Below, one piece after another: positions 1 to 7,361 of a stretch of DNA of 8,594 bases. The DNA is from Phycisphaerales bacterium UBA2421 (lineage in GTDB: Bacteria; Planctomycetota; Phycisphaerae; Tepidisphaerales; Tepidisphaeraceae). The translations under genes and the position numbers were made by a program. Numbering within the stretch: the stretch's first letter is position 1; each line of letters starts with the position of its first letter. Under the pieces are notes generated by a model. It searched no databases and was not told the origin of the DNA. It worked only from the letters and a program-made list of their open reading frames with translations. The stretch covers positions 560-9,153 of the forward strand of contig DDRH01000063.1 of assembly GCA_002343075.1 (NCBI GenBank). Direction: 5' to 3'.

Positions 1-2095
1 CGCGCACATCGACGCGGGCAAGACGACGGTGTCGGAGCGCATCCTGTTCTACACGGGCAAGAACTACAAGATGGGCGAGGTGCACGAGGGCACGGCGACG
101 ATGGACTTCCTGCAGGACGAGCAGGAGCGCGGGATCACGATTCAGTCGGCGGCGACGACGTGCCCGTGGGAGAAGGACGGTCGGGAGTACAAGATCAACC
201 TGATCGACACGCCCGGGCACGTCGACTTCACGGCAGAGGTGGAACGCAGCTTGCGCGTGCTGGATGGCGCGGTGGCGGTGTTTGACGGGAAGGAAGGCGT
301 CGAGGCGCAATCGGAGACGGTGTGGCGTCAGGCGACGAAGTACAACGTGCCGCGCATTTGCTTTGTCAACAAGATGGACAAGGTGGGCGCGGATTATGAG
401 TATTGCTACCAGACGATTCTTTCGCGCCTGGGCGCGCCGGCGATTCCGGTTGTGATTCCCGACGGGCAGGCGGACACGTTTAAGGGGATTATCGATCTCA
501 TTCGCGGTGTGGGCTACTACACCGACATGACCAGCGAAACCGACAAGGGCAACACGATCACCACCAAACCTGTGCCGGAACACATGAAGGAAAAGTATGA
601 TCACTATCGCGCGATCATGCTTGAGAAGGTGGCGGAACTGGATGATACGCTGGCGGAGAAATATCTCAGCGACCCGGAATCGTTGACGGTTGCCGAGATC
701 GTGGCGGCGTTGCGGAAGGGGACGATTGAGTTTCGTGCGCACCCGCTGTTCTGCGGTTCGGCGTATAAATATGTGGGCATTAAGGCGCTGCTTGACGGGG
801 TTATCGATTACCTGCCCAACCCGCTGGACATGCCGCCGGCGACCGGGACGCATCCAAAAGACAAGGATCAGCACATCGAGCGGAAGCGGCAGCCGGAGGA
901 GCCATTCTGCGGGCTGGCGTTTAAGATTGTTGACGACAAGTTTGGCACGCTGACTTATGTGCGCGTCTACTCCGGCAAGCTGGAAAAGGGGACGCGCGTT
1001 CTGAACGCCAACAAGGCGAGCAAAGAGAACATCAGCCGCATGTTTCAGATGTCGGCCAACGACCGCCTGCCGCGCGAGGTGGCCGAAGCCGGCGATATCG
1101 TCGCGGTGATTGGTGTTGATGAAGCGATGACCGGCGACACGCTTTGCGACCCGGATCATCCGATCATCCTTGAACGGCCGACGTTTCCCGAGCCGGTTAT
1201 CAGCATGTCGATCGAGCCGAAATCGAGCGGCGACAAAGATAAACTCGGCAGCGCGCTCACCAACCTGCGTCGGCAGGACCCGACGTTTTCGGCGAACTAC
1301 AACGCCGAGACCGGCGAGACCATCATCGCGGGCATGGGCGAGCTGCACCTTGAAATTATCAAGATGCGCCTGACGCGCGACTACAAGGTGGATGTGGTGG
1401 TCGGCAAGCCGAAGGTGAGCTACCGAGAGACCATCACCGCGGTGGCGAAGGACATTCGCGGATTGCACAAGAAGCAGTCCGGCGGTCGCGGACAGTTCGG
1501 CGATTGCTGGATCACCGTCGAGCCGTTCGACGGGTCCGGCCTCGAGCCGGAAGAGCTCAAGAAGCTGCACTGGGAAGACAGCATTGCGTTTGAAAACAAG
1601 ATCGTCGGCGGTTCGATTCCGAAGGAATACATTCCGTCGGTGGAATGGGGCGTGCGGCAGACCTGTAAGACGGGCATTCTGGCGAACTATCCGCTGATCA
1701 ACCTGAAAGTCACCCTGACGGACGGCAGCTACCACGATGTCGACTCGAGCCAGGTTGCGTTCGAGCTGGCGGGCCGACTGGCGATTATCGATGCGGTGAA
1801 GGCTGCGAAGCCGGAACTGCTCGAACCGATCATGAAGGTGGTGGTGACCACGCCGAAGGAATTCGTAGGCAATGTCACCGGCGACCTCAATCGCCGCCGC
1901 GGGCTGATTTTGGATAGCTCGGAGCGCGGCGTGACGACGATTGTCGAAGCGGAAGTGCCTCTTGCGGAAATGTTTGGGTACACCACCGAACTTCGGAGCA
2001 TGAGCACCGGCCGCGCCAGCAGCGTCATGGAACCGCTGAAGTATGCGCAAGTCCCCGGGAATGTGAAGAAGACAATCCTCGAAGGCAAGGCCTGA
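1..2095 (+). CDS. fusA: Translation elongation factor G (5'-truncated by window edge)
   Basis: EF-G is the cytoplasmic GTPase that moves tRNAs and mRNA through the ribosome and helps ribosome recycling. The reading frame is open from base 2, where the P-loop AHIDAGKTT is already under way, so the start codon lies outside the window. By family length only about 16-20 residues are missing. The GTG at position 29 is internal and is not the start. Visible motifs are switch I RGITIQSAAT (128-157), DTPGH (206-220), NKMD (368-379) and the G5 GSA (755-763). Then come domain II, the GMGELHLEI segment of domain III, domain IV with GRGQFG (1484-1501) and the tip motif GSYHDVDSS with its conserved His (about 1733), and domain V ending with EMFGYTTELRS and GRASS. 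The stop is TGA at 2093-2095. Domain IV has about ten extra residues relative to E. coli EF-G (about 1529-1588). The TIQSAAT form of switch I, rather than TITSAAT, recalls mitochondrial EF-G1 and its bacterial relatives, so an spdEFG1-type paralogue is possible. EF-G identity is certain; the subtype is not. Confidence 0.97.
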   Translation, partial: AHIDAGKTTVSERILFYTGKNYKMGEVHEGTATMDFLQDEQERGITIQSAATTCPWEKDGREYKINLIDTPGHVDFTAEVERSLRVLDGAVAVFDGKEGVEAQSETVWRQATKYNVPRICFVNKMDKVGADYEYCYQTILSRLGAPAIPVVIPDGQADTFKGIIDLIRGVGYYTDMTSETDKGNTITTKPVPEHMKEKYDHYRAIMLEKVAELDDTLAEKYLSDPESLTVAEIVAALRKGTIEFRAHPLFCGSAYKYVGIKALLDGVIDYLPNPLDMPPATGTHPKDKDQHIERKRQPEEPFCGLAFKIVDDKFGTLTYVRVYSGKLEKGTRVLNANKASKENISRMFQMSANDRLPREVAEAGDIVAVIGVDEAMTGDTLCDPDHPIILERPTFPEPVISMSIEPKSSGDKDKLGSALTNLRRQDPTFSANYNAETGETIIAGMGELHLEIIKMRLTRDYKVDVVVGKPKVSYRETITAVAKDIRGLHKKQSGGRGQFGDCWITVEPFDGSGLEPEELKKLHWEDSIAFENKIVGGSIPKEYIPSVEWGVRQTCKTGILANYPLINLKVTLTDGSYHDVDSSQVAFELAGRLAIIDAVKAAKPELLEPIMKVVVTTPKEFVGNVTGDLNRRRGLILDSSERGVTTIVEAEVPLAEMFGYTTELRSMSTGRASSVMEPLKYAQVPGNVKKTILEGKA

Positions 2096-2130
2096 TGCTT
2101 GTCGGCATTCGGCAGTAGTCAGCCCGGTTG

Positions 2131-2170
2131 GCACGACATGGCGTACGCGCCGTGTCGTGCTTGCCGTTTT
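2131..2170 (+). terminator. Probable intrinsic terminator after fusA
   Basis: A 13-pair stem (2131-2143 with 2148-2160, one U-G wobble) closes on a UACG tetraloop. It is followed by TTGCCGTTTT, a moderate rather than perfect T-tract. It lies 35 bases past the fusA stop, in the 129-base spacer between the convergent fusA and glycoamylase genes. On the minus strand the stem is not followed by a T-run, so it should work mainly for fusA. A second, weaker stem (TGCCG/CGGCA and GCGTT/AACGC, 2162-2195) sits immediately beside it and partly overlaps the tail. Confidence 0.6.
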
Positions 2171-2224
2171 GCGTTGAACAAAGAACGCAGCGGCACGATT
2201 CAGGCTTCATCTCCCGCGTTCAGC

Positions 2225-3580
2225 TCACCCGATCGCAAACTCGAGGCGCTTCAGGCCTTCGAGGACCTCGGTGTCGCGCATAAACAGATTCCACAGCAGG
2301 CCGGTGCGGTGATTTTCGATCATCACGACGATCGGCCCCTGATCGATGGCCAGAAACGTCTCTGCGACCCAGTTGTGTTGTTCGCTAAACGAGTCGAGGA
2401 AGCCATTTTCGCGCCAGAGTTTGTCGCCGTGGTGTTCGTAAAAGTGTCGCATTGCCGCGAGCGACTCTTTGGGTGTGTATGGAATTGAGGAGATGGCGGC
2501 GGTGGGGGCAATCACGCCGCGGTCGTTCGTCGGCGAATGCGCGGTGTAGCCTTTTACCGAGACGCTGGCGGTCAGCCCCCAGCAGTTGTCGGCATATCCC
2601 TTGTGGTTGTTTGGGTTGGCGACGCAATAGGCGTGGTTGACGCGCGAGTGGGCGACATTCTGCTCCCAATAGTTTGCGTAGCGATCGCGCAGGCCGTTGG
2701 GGTTGAGTCCCAGGAACGAGTAGTGCGCGAAGAAAAGCGGCCCGCCCATCTCCCCGCCGAGCGGGAGCTTGATGCCGAAGTATTCTTTGCCGTTGGCCAT
2801 GTGATCGCTGGTTGCCCATCCTTCGTGGTAGACAGAAGGATCGACCGGATGCGTCGGCGAGGCCGCTGCCAGCACATAGGTGATGAGGCATTCATTCCAG
2901 CCGCGGATTTCGTGGTTTTTCTTCCAGCCATGGTTGGGGGACCAGTGCCAGTAGAGCACTTTGCGCCCGCCTTGCGTGTGCCAATCCCACTCGACTTCAT
3001 GCCAGAGTTGGGTGATGCGACCACGAATGGCGCGCTCTTCGGGCGTGTCATTGGAGAAATATTGCCGAGCGGCGAGCAGGCCCTGGATGAGGAATGAGGT
3101 CTCGACGAGGTCGCCGCCGTCGTCGGTGGGGTTGAACGGCCAGACCTTGCCGGTTTCGCCGTGCATCCAGTGTGGGAGAACGCCGTGAAAGCGTTCGGCC
3201 TTTACGAGAAACTCAAGGCATTGGGTGTAGCGTGCGATAAGCTGTTCGCGCGTGATCCACCCCCGTTCGGCGGCGGCGAGCATGGCCATCAACCCGAAGC
3301 CCGCACCCCCGATGGTGACAATATTGGGATCGTGGCCGCTTCCCTCACGGGCGAGGCCGCAGGCCGGGTGGGCAAACTCCCAGAAGTAGCGAAACGTCTG
3401 CCGCTGCACCGTTTCCATCAGTTCGTCGTCGCTCAAACCTCGCACGGGCGTGGGGTGCTGTGCGAAGGCGCGACTGGCACCGATCAGCCAGGGTGCCGAC
3501 AGCGCCGCAGCCGATTGCAACAGAAAATGACGCCGGGTTGGGCCGTTTCCGGCCAGGTGAGAGCGAGATGGGTCGAACAC
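2225..3580 (-). CDS. Tat-exported glycoamylase-family (GH144-like) glycoside hydrolase
   Basis: This 451-aa protein probably hydrolyses glucans outside the cytoplasm. Residues 16-40 form a twin-arginine signal peptide: TRRHFLLQS, a hydrophobic Ala-rich stretch, then AFA before Q41 as the likely cleavage site. The rest (about 50-451) matches the glycoamylase-like domain (Pfam Glycoamylase), an alpha/alpha barrel. Recognisable blocks are DLVETSFL (157-164), WNECL (228-232), PLFFAHYSFLG (281-291), WGLTAS (334-339), IAPTAAISSIPYTPKES and AIDQGPIVVMIENHRTGLLW (411-430). Relatives in GH144 act on beta-1,2-glucans. From memory, D157, E160 and E230 fall at the spacing of the acidic residues implicated in the Chitinophaga enzyme, but I have not aligned them. 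The GTG start is supported by a strong GGAGG six bases upstream (3587-3591). It is the last gene of the minus-strand cluster, 30 bases after the lptE-like stop. Family assignment is firm; substrate is inferred. Confidence 0.92.
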   Translation of the reverse strand: MFDPSRSHLAGNGPTRRHFLLQSAAALSAPWLIGASRAFAQHPTPVRGLSDDELMETVQRQTFRYFWEFAHPACGLAREGSGHDPNIVTIGGAGFGLMAMLAAAERGWITREQLIARYTQCLEFLVKAERFHGVLPHWMHGETGKVWPFNPTDDGGDLVETSFLIQGLLAARQYFSNDTPEERAIRGRITQLWHEVEWDWHTQGGRKVLYWHWSPNHGWKKNHEIRGWNECLITYVLAAASPTHPVDPSVYHEGWATSDHMANGKEYFGIKLPLGGEMGGPLFFAHYSFLGLNPNGLRDRYANYWEQNVAHSRVNHAYCVANPNNHKGYADNCWGLTASVSVKGYTAHSPTNDRGVIAPTAAISSIPYTPKESLAAMRHFYEHHGDKLWRENGFLDSFSEQHNWVAETFLAIDQGPIVVMIENHRTGLLWNLFMRDTEVLEGLKRLEFAIG

Positions 3581-3586
3581 TGGGAA

Positions 3587-3591
3587 CCTCC
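3587..3591 (-). promoter_or_regulatory. Shine-Dalgarno GGAGG deciding the GTG start of the glycoamylase gene
   Basis: Read on the minus strand, GGAGG lies exactly six bases before the GTG at 3580-3578. It is the strongest ribosome binding site in the minus-strand cluster; the three upstream genes have weak or no recognisable Shine-Dalgarno sequences. This fixes the rare start codon and suggests efficient, independent translation initiation of the last gene. Confidence 0.8.
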
Positions 3592-3610
3592 AAAAGCGAC
3601 CGTCCGCCGG

Positions 3611-4150
3611 TTACCAATCCGCCTGCAGTTCCTGCACGATGCCGCGAGCCAGGGCCTCGGTGGATTGTTGGGTGCCGATGAATCGGCCTTCGCCCATTGT
3701 AGGGTAGAACGTGCTGGTTTGTTCGAAGTTGCGACGTTCAACAATGATTTTTCCTGTCCGCAGGTCCTTCCATGTGAAATTGACCGCTACACGATAAAGC
3801 TGTTCCTGCGGGATGGCGGCGCGGTTGTCGCTGCTGACCGTGCTGATGCTCGCATCGACGATCTGCCCTTCGAGCACAGTGTCAGCCCGCTCGGCGGGGA
3901 CGACCTTGTACGGAGTGGTGGATTCAATTTGTTCGGTGATGGCTTTAGAAAGCTGAAATTCAATTCCGCGGGTGAAACTCTTGCTCGTGAAGATCGGCAC
4001 AGCGACCGTCTTGATATCCTGCCTGTACAGCGATGACTGCGTATATCCGCCTTGATTGTAGCCGCAGCCCGAAAGCGGCATGAGGCCTGCGAGCAGCAGC
4101 GGGGCGACGAGTACTTGGAGCGCGATGGGTGCTTTGGCAATGCGTTTCAT
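3611..4150 (-). CDS. lptE: LptE-like outer-membrane lipoprotein
   Basis: LptE is the outer-membrane lipoprotein that plugs and assembles the LptD translocon, which places lipopolysaccharide on the cell surface. This 179-aa protein has a lipoprotein signal peptide: KR near the N-terminus, a hydrophobic core (about 8-25), and the lipobox LSGC with C29 as the lipidated residue, followed by GYNQGGY. The mature part contains DIKTVAVPIF (45-54), RGIEFQLSKAITEQI (61-75) and TPYKVV followed by RADTVLEGQI (89-97), the alpha/beta pattern of the LptE family as seen in planctomycetes. The length fits the family. The start is the ATG at 4150-4148, with no strong Shine-Dalgarno sequence; translation may be coupled to the upstream gene, whose stop is 38 bases away. 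No lptD is visible in the window. Some planctomycete members carry this annotation by homology only, so the role in lipopolysaccharide export is inferred. Confidence 0.82.
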   Translation of the reverse strand: MKRIAKAPIALQVLVAPLLLAGLMPLSGCGYNQGGYTQSSLYRQDIKTVAVPIFTSKSFTRGIEFQLSKAITEQIESTTPYKVVPAERADTVLEGQIVDASISTVSSDNRAAIPQEQLYRVAVNFTWKDLRTGKIIVERRNFEQTSTFYPTMGEGRFIGTQQSTEALARGIVQELQADW

Positions 4151-4188
4151 AACTGCGATCAGTGTACCGCTTCGCCCGGCCGGGCGCG

Positions 4189-5253
4189 CTATTGTGCGCT
4201 CGCTGATGGCAGGGTGGGTTTGGCCAGTGCAGCATCGCGCGCCTCTTGCGGGAGCAACTCCAGCTGTTCGCGAGCAGTTTCTGCTTCCGGTGTGGCGGCG
4301 TAGCCTTCGAGCAGTGCCTGGTAGAGATACGCCGCAGCGACCGGCTTGCGCACCCGCTTGTAGTAAGATGCGGTGGTCAGAAACTTCTGTGCGATCGTGC
4401 TGTCAATCCGGTCAACCAGCTGGCCGAGATTTTCCTCTTGCGCCAGTTCCGGATAAGTGGCGATGAGGTCGGTCAGCTGGCTCTTTGCGTTAACAATCGG
4501 CGTGGCGTCAAATCGAGGCCCGCGGAACTGTGCGAGATAGGACCACGCCTGCCGGAGCCTGATCCGCGCGATATCAGGGCTGCGCGGGTAGCTGCGCACA
4601 TACGCTGCGTAGGCATCGCCCGCCAGATCATAATCGCTCTTGGAATAGTAGTAATCCGCCGACCTTAACAAGGCGCGCTCGGCAAGTTGCGACCCGGGCG
4701 AGCGCACCTGAATGCGGAACAGCATCTCGATCGCTTCATCCGAGTAATCATCCAATGGCAGGCCGAGAACACGACGTTTCTCGCCGCCCAGGTATCCGTC
4801 AGCGATCTGATATTGCAGTTCCAGCGCCGGCTGAAAGTATGCGCTCTCGGTAAACAGGTCCATCAGTTCGTCGCAGTAATAGAACGACTTGACCTTGTTG
4901 CCCGAGATATAAAGCGACCGCGCCGCGAGGTACAGACCGCGGTCGCGCGAGGGCGAGCCGGAGTTGCCATTGAGCCAGACGACCGCCTTCTTAAACGCAT
5001 CCTTGCCCCGCCCCCGTTCGATCAGGCCCTCAATCTCATCCAGCGTCGGATCGCCAACCTGCGACGGATCGACAGCACTGCCGGCAGCGGGCTGCCACTC
5101 TTTGCCTTTCAGCTCCCAGGTTTGCGATGTGGGTTGATGTGCGAATGCCTCTTCCGCTGCCAGAGTTGCGACGGCAGTCGATACGGCGGAGGCGGCGACG
5201 ATGGCGACAAGCGCGGGGATCCTTCCCATATGCCTGCGAATTGTAGAATGCAT
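4189..5253 (-). CDS. Secreted BamD/YfiO-like tetratricopeptide protein
   Basis: This 354-aa protein begins with a basic segment (RRH, R11), a hydrophobic stretch (about 12-33) and a possible AFA site near residue 38, so it is exported or N-terminally anchored. The mature part is helical repeats. Repeat-like units include LAERALLRSADYYYSKSDYDLAGDAYAAYVRSYP-type sequence at about 190-223, which is typical TPR. The stretch from about 256 to 332 (AKSQLTDLIATYPEL, then IAQKFLTTASYYKR, then AYLYQALLEGYAATPEA) resembles the C-terminal part of BamD, the helper of the BamA outer-membrane protein insertase. Classic BamD is a lipoprotein of about 245 aa. This one is longer at the N-terminus and has no lipobox cysteine. 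The start is either ATG 5253 or ATG 5229; both keep the signal and neither has a good Shine-Dalgarno sequence. It lies 26 bases after recO and 38 before the lptE-like gene. TPR/BamD-like fold is fairly sure; Bam function is a hypothesis. Confidence 0.75.
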   Translation of the reverse strand: MHSTIRRHMGRIPALVAIVAASAVSTAVATLAAEEAFAHQPTSQTWELKGKEWQPAAGSAVDPSQVGDPTLDEIEGLIERGRGKDAFKKAVVWLNGNSGSPSRDRGLYLAARSLYISGNKVKSFYYCDELMDLFTESAYFQPALELQYQIADGYLGGEKRRVLGLPLDDYSDEAIEMLFRIQVRSPGSQLAERALLRSADYYYSKSDYDLAGDAYAAYVRSYPRSPDIARIRLRQAWSYLAQFRGPRFDATPIVNAKSQLTDLIATYPELAQEENLGQLVDRIDSTIAQKFLTTASYYKRVRKPVAAAYLYQALLEGYAATPEAETAREQLELLPQEARDAALAKPTLPSASAQ

Positions 5254-5279
5254 CGGCCGAAGCACAAGGACGCGCGCTG

Positions 5280-6053
5280 CTACGCCGACGGCGCCAGGAT
5301 GTACCTCGCCAGCCGTAGCTCGCGCGCGCTGCTGAAGCGAATGTGCTCGGCGAGAAGCCGGTTGAGCGGATCGGTCTGGTTGCGCGTCAGCCCGGGCAGC
5401 CGCTGGGGCTGGCCGGCGAGCCGGGGTAGCGTCAAGATCGTCTGCACAACCCGAAGCAGGCGGGGATCGATGCCTACCCGTCGCGAAAAGTTCGGCGCGC
5501 AGTCGCCGCAGGCCACCCCGCCTCGATCGATCGCAAACGCGGCCCTGGCCACGCGGCTCATCGGCTGCCCGCAGTTGATGCACGCATTTAGTTCAGGCAT
5601 CAACCCTGTCTCCCTCAGTAGGTCGAGGGTGAAAGCAAGAAATGCCTGTTCCCGCCGGGCCGTCGCCACCTCGCGGAGGGACTGTTCGAGCCGATCAAAC
5701 AACTCAACGTGCGGATCATGCTCATGAACAAGCGTGGTCACCAGTTCAGCCGCGTAGGTGCCGAGATAGATCGCGCGGAGGTTGCGGCGCAGCTCGCGGT
5801 GCCCCTCCGTCAGCCGCCACTCGGTGAGCGGGGGCAATTCCCGGTGAGGCGCGTGTGAGAATACTGCCTCGGCGACATCGAGCAGATCAATCCCGCCGCC
5901 GAACTTGCTGGCACCGACTTTCGTGGTGCGGTGCGCCCCCTTGGCGATCACGCGCACGACCCCACCCTGACGCGCGAAAAGCGTGAGGATCTGCGACGTC
6001 TCGCTAAACTCAATCTTGCGTAAACAGATACATCGGTCGGCAACAAGCGGCAT
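5280..6053 (-). CDS. recO: DNA repair protein RecO
   Basis: RecO is the cytoplasmic recombination mediator that, with RecR and RecF, loads RecA onto SSB-coated single-stranded DNA during gap repair. This 257-aa protein has the usual length. The N-terminal OB-fold shows LRKIEFSETSQILTLFARQGGVVRVIAKGAHR-type sequence (11-42), including the E-x-S-x-I pattern and the VIAKGAR-like strand. The helical middle begins near residue 95. A four-cysteine zinc site is visible as C158-x2-C161 and C182-x2-C185, a feature of many but not all RecO proteins. The C-terminal helix carries SARELRLARYIL. The ATG at 6053-6051 is the natural start, because the OB-fold begins right there. No clear Shine-Dalgarno sequence or strong promoter is seen in front. 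It is the first gene of the minus-strand cluster; the stop TAG is 26 bases before the BamD-like gene. The identification is confident. Confidence 0.94.
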   Translation of the reverse strand: MPLVADRCICLRKIEFSETSQILTLFARQGGVVRVIAKGAHRTTKVGASKFGGGIDLLDVAEAVFSHAPHRELPPLTEWRLTEGHRELRRNLRAIYLGTYAAELVTTLVHEHDPHVELFDRLEQSLREVATARREQAFLAFTLDLLRETGLMPELNACINCGQPMSRVARAAFAIDRGGVACGDCAPNFSRRVGIDPRLLRVVQTILTLPRLAGQPQRLPGLTRNQTDPLNRLLAEHIRFSSARELRLARYILAPSA

Positions 6054-6307
6054 TCGGAAGGCAATTCTACGAAGCGGCGTGCCCTTTCGCGACAGCCGTC
6101 GTGATGGACGATGGCCCGCAGGGCCAAGCTCCGGGAACCCTGACGACTCTCGACGTTATCTGCAGCGGATGAGTTCGCGTCTGTCGTGAGACTTCGTCCC
6201 GGCTGCGTTTCTCCCGGCGGCGGGGATACACCGAAGTGCAAAATCGTTTGCACTTTGCCGCGGGTGCGCTGACATTTCGGCGGTAATCGCGATGCTGGAA
6301 CGCCATC
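6054..6307. other. Divergent intergenic region between recO and the epimerase gene
   Basis: This 254-base spacer must hold the start signals for the minus-strand recO cluster and for the plus-strand epimerase gene. I find no convincing -35/-10 pair for either direction. It contains a perfect 9-bp dyad (6234-6255, listed separately) and a short GC hairpin TGGCCC-GCA-GGGCCA (6112-6126). Reading frames crossing it have no recognisable protein features. Confidence 0.6.
6234..6255. promoter_or_regulatory. Perfect 9-bp inverted repeat, candidate operator or hairpin
   Basis: The arms AAGTGCAAA (6234-6242) and TTTGCACTT (6247-6255) are exact reverse complements separated by the four bases ATCG. The site lies 52 bases before the GTG start of the epimerase gene and about 180 bases before recO. 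Its 22-base symmetric layout fits a binding site for a dimeric repressor. It could instead form an RNA stem-loop in the epimerase leader. The T-tract after it is too short for a terminator. No regulator gene is seen nearby. Confidence 0.4.
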
Positions 6308-7282
6308 GTGAAGTTTCTCGTTACCGGCGGCACGGGTTTTATCGGGCAGTGCGTTATTCGCAATCTGCTGGCGCGGGGCATTCCGTGCGTTGCCGCCGAC
6401 CAGACCCGCGACGAAGAGGCGATCGCCCACCTGCGCCGCTGCGAAAAGGAGACATCCACACCGCTTGATGTAGCCGTGATGGATGTCGGCGATTTTCGCG
6501 ATGTCATGTCGGTCTTTATCCCGCATCCGGATATCACGCATTGCATCCATCTTGCCTACGTCATGGGTGCGCTGGTCGATGAGAACACCGCACTCTCTAC
6601 GCGGGTGAATATTGCGGGGATGACGCATCTGTTTGAGATGGCGGTACATCGGAAGCTCGCCCGGCTGGTATTTACCAGCAGCGAGACGGTTTACGGGCCG
6701 TCGCAGGCACCTTACGGCGATCGACCGGTGACCGAAGATGACTATTGTGACCCTAATTCACACTCCTTTACTTACGCGGTGATGAAGATTCTGAATGAGC
6801 ACATGGGCCGGCGATATGTCGAGCGACACGCCGCCAACATCTGCTGCACGCGCCCGCCGGTGGTGTTTGGGCATGGCCGCAAACGGAGTGCCGTGATGTG
6901 GGCAGAACATTTTGCAACGCTGCCCGCGCTGGGACAACCGGTGACCCTCCCATTTGGTGCTGCAACGCGCGATACATGGATTTACAAGGAAGATTGCGCC
7001 GAACAACTCATCCGCCTGGCCCTGGCAAAGCGGCTGAACCATTTCGTCTACAACAACGGCGGCACGTCCATCACCGCCGGCGCGCTTGCGGTGATCGTCA
7101 AATCGTTCATTCCCGATGCACGAATCGATTTTGATGAGTCAAAATCGGAAACACCATTGATCGAAATCATGTGCGGCCAGCGCCTGATCAACGAAATCGG
7201 CTTCACGCCAAGGTCGATGGAGCAGGGAGTGAAGGCGCACATCAACGAAGCGCGCCAAGAGGTCGGCCTGTCGTTGGTGTGA
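6308..7282 (+). CDS. NAD-dependent epimerase/dehydratase (extended SDR family)
   Basis: This 324-aa cytoplasmic enzyme belongs to the extended short-chain dehydrogenase/reductase family, whose members epimerise, dehydrate or reduce nucleotide sugars and related compounds with NAD(P). Visible features are the N-terminal Rossmann motif TGGTGFIG (6-13), the acidic residue D31 after the second strand (a hint of NAD rather than NADP), HLAYVMG (81-87), the catalytic SSETVYG (S125), and Y156-x3-K160. The later RPPVVFG (182-188) and RDTWIYKEDCAEQLIRLAL (221-239) are typical of the substrate side. The start is GTG 6308, directly before the Rossmann strand; only a weak GGA lies upstream, and the nearby ATG at 6292 is out of frame. 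All catalytic residues are present, so it should be active. The substrate cannot be read from the sequence, and no sugar-nucleotide genes accompany it. The core-MetE gene follows after 79 bases on the same strand, apparently with its own ribosome binding site. Confidence 0.88.
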   Translation: MKFLVTGGTGFIGQCVIRNLLARGIPCVAADQTRDEEAIAHLRRCEKETSTPLDVAVMDVGDFRDVMSVFIPHPDITHCIHLAYVMGALVDENTALSTRVNIAGMTHLFEMAVHRKLARLVFTSSETVYGPSQAPYGDRPVTEDDYCDPNSHSFTYAVMKILNEHMGRRYVERHAANICCTRPPVVFGHGRKRSAVMWAEHFATLPALGQPVTLPFGAATRDTWIYKEDCAEQLIRLALAKRLNHFVYNNGGTSITAGALAVIVKSFIPDARIDFDESKSETPLIEIMCGQRLINEIGFTPRSMEQGVKAHINEARQEVGLSLV

Positions 7283-7361
7283 TTCTGTTCGCCCGAAATC
7301 GACAGCAATCCAGCACGGACGCTTTGCATTAATCGATCTACCCTAGTAGGAAGTTAGTCAC

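Noticed and set aside
3161..4036. 291-codon plus-strand open frame
   Set aside because: It lies antisense to the LptE-like and glycoamylase genes, both of which have recognisable conserved motifs. The translation shows no family features; long antisense frames are expected at this GC content.
5254..5583. Upstream extension of the BamD-like frame to an earlier start at 5583
   Set aside because: It would overlap recO by about 300 bases and add an Arg/Ala/Pro-rich stretch with no domain. It would also bury the clear signal peptide inside the protein.
4687..5727. 346-codon plus-strand open frame
   Set aside because: It is antisense to the BamD-like gene and recO, with an Arg/Ser-rich tail and no motif.
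6112..6126. TGGCCC-GCA-GGGCCA hairpin as a terminator
   Set aside because: The stem is only six pairs and no T-tract follows on either strand; no gene ends near it.
5948..6649. 233-codon minus-strand open frame crossing the divergent spacer
   Set aside because: It overlaps the starts of both recO and the epimerase gene, and its composition is that of a shadow frame (His/Arg/Ser-rich, no domain).
7283..7361. Methionine-related riboswitch (SAM, cobalamin) before the core-MetE gene
   Set aside because: The spacer is only 79 bases and shows no paired architecture or known conserved cores; a plain ribosome binding site is all that is seen.
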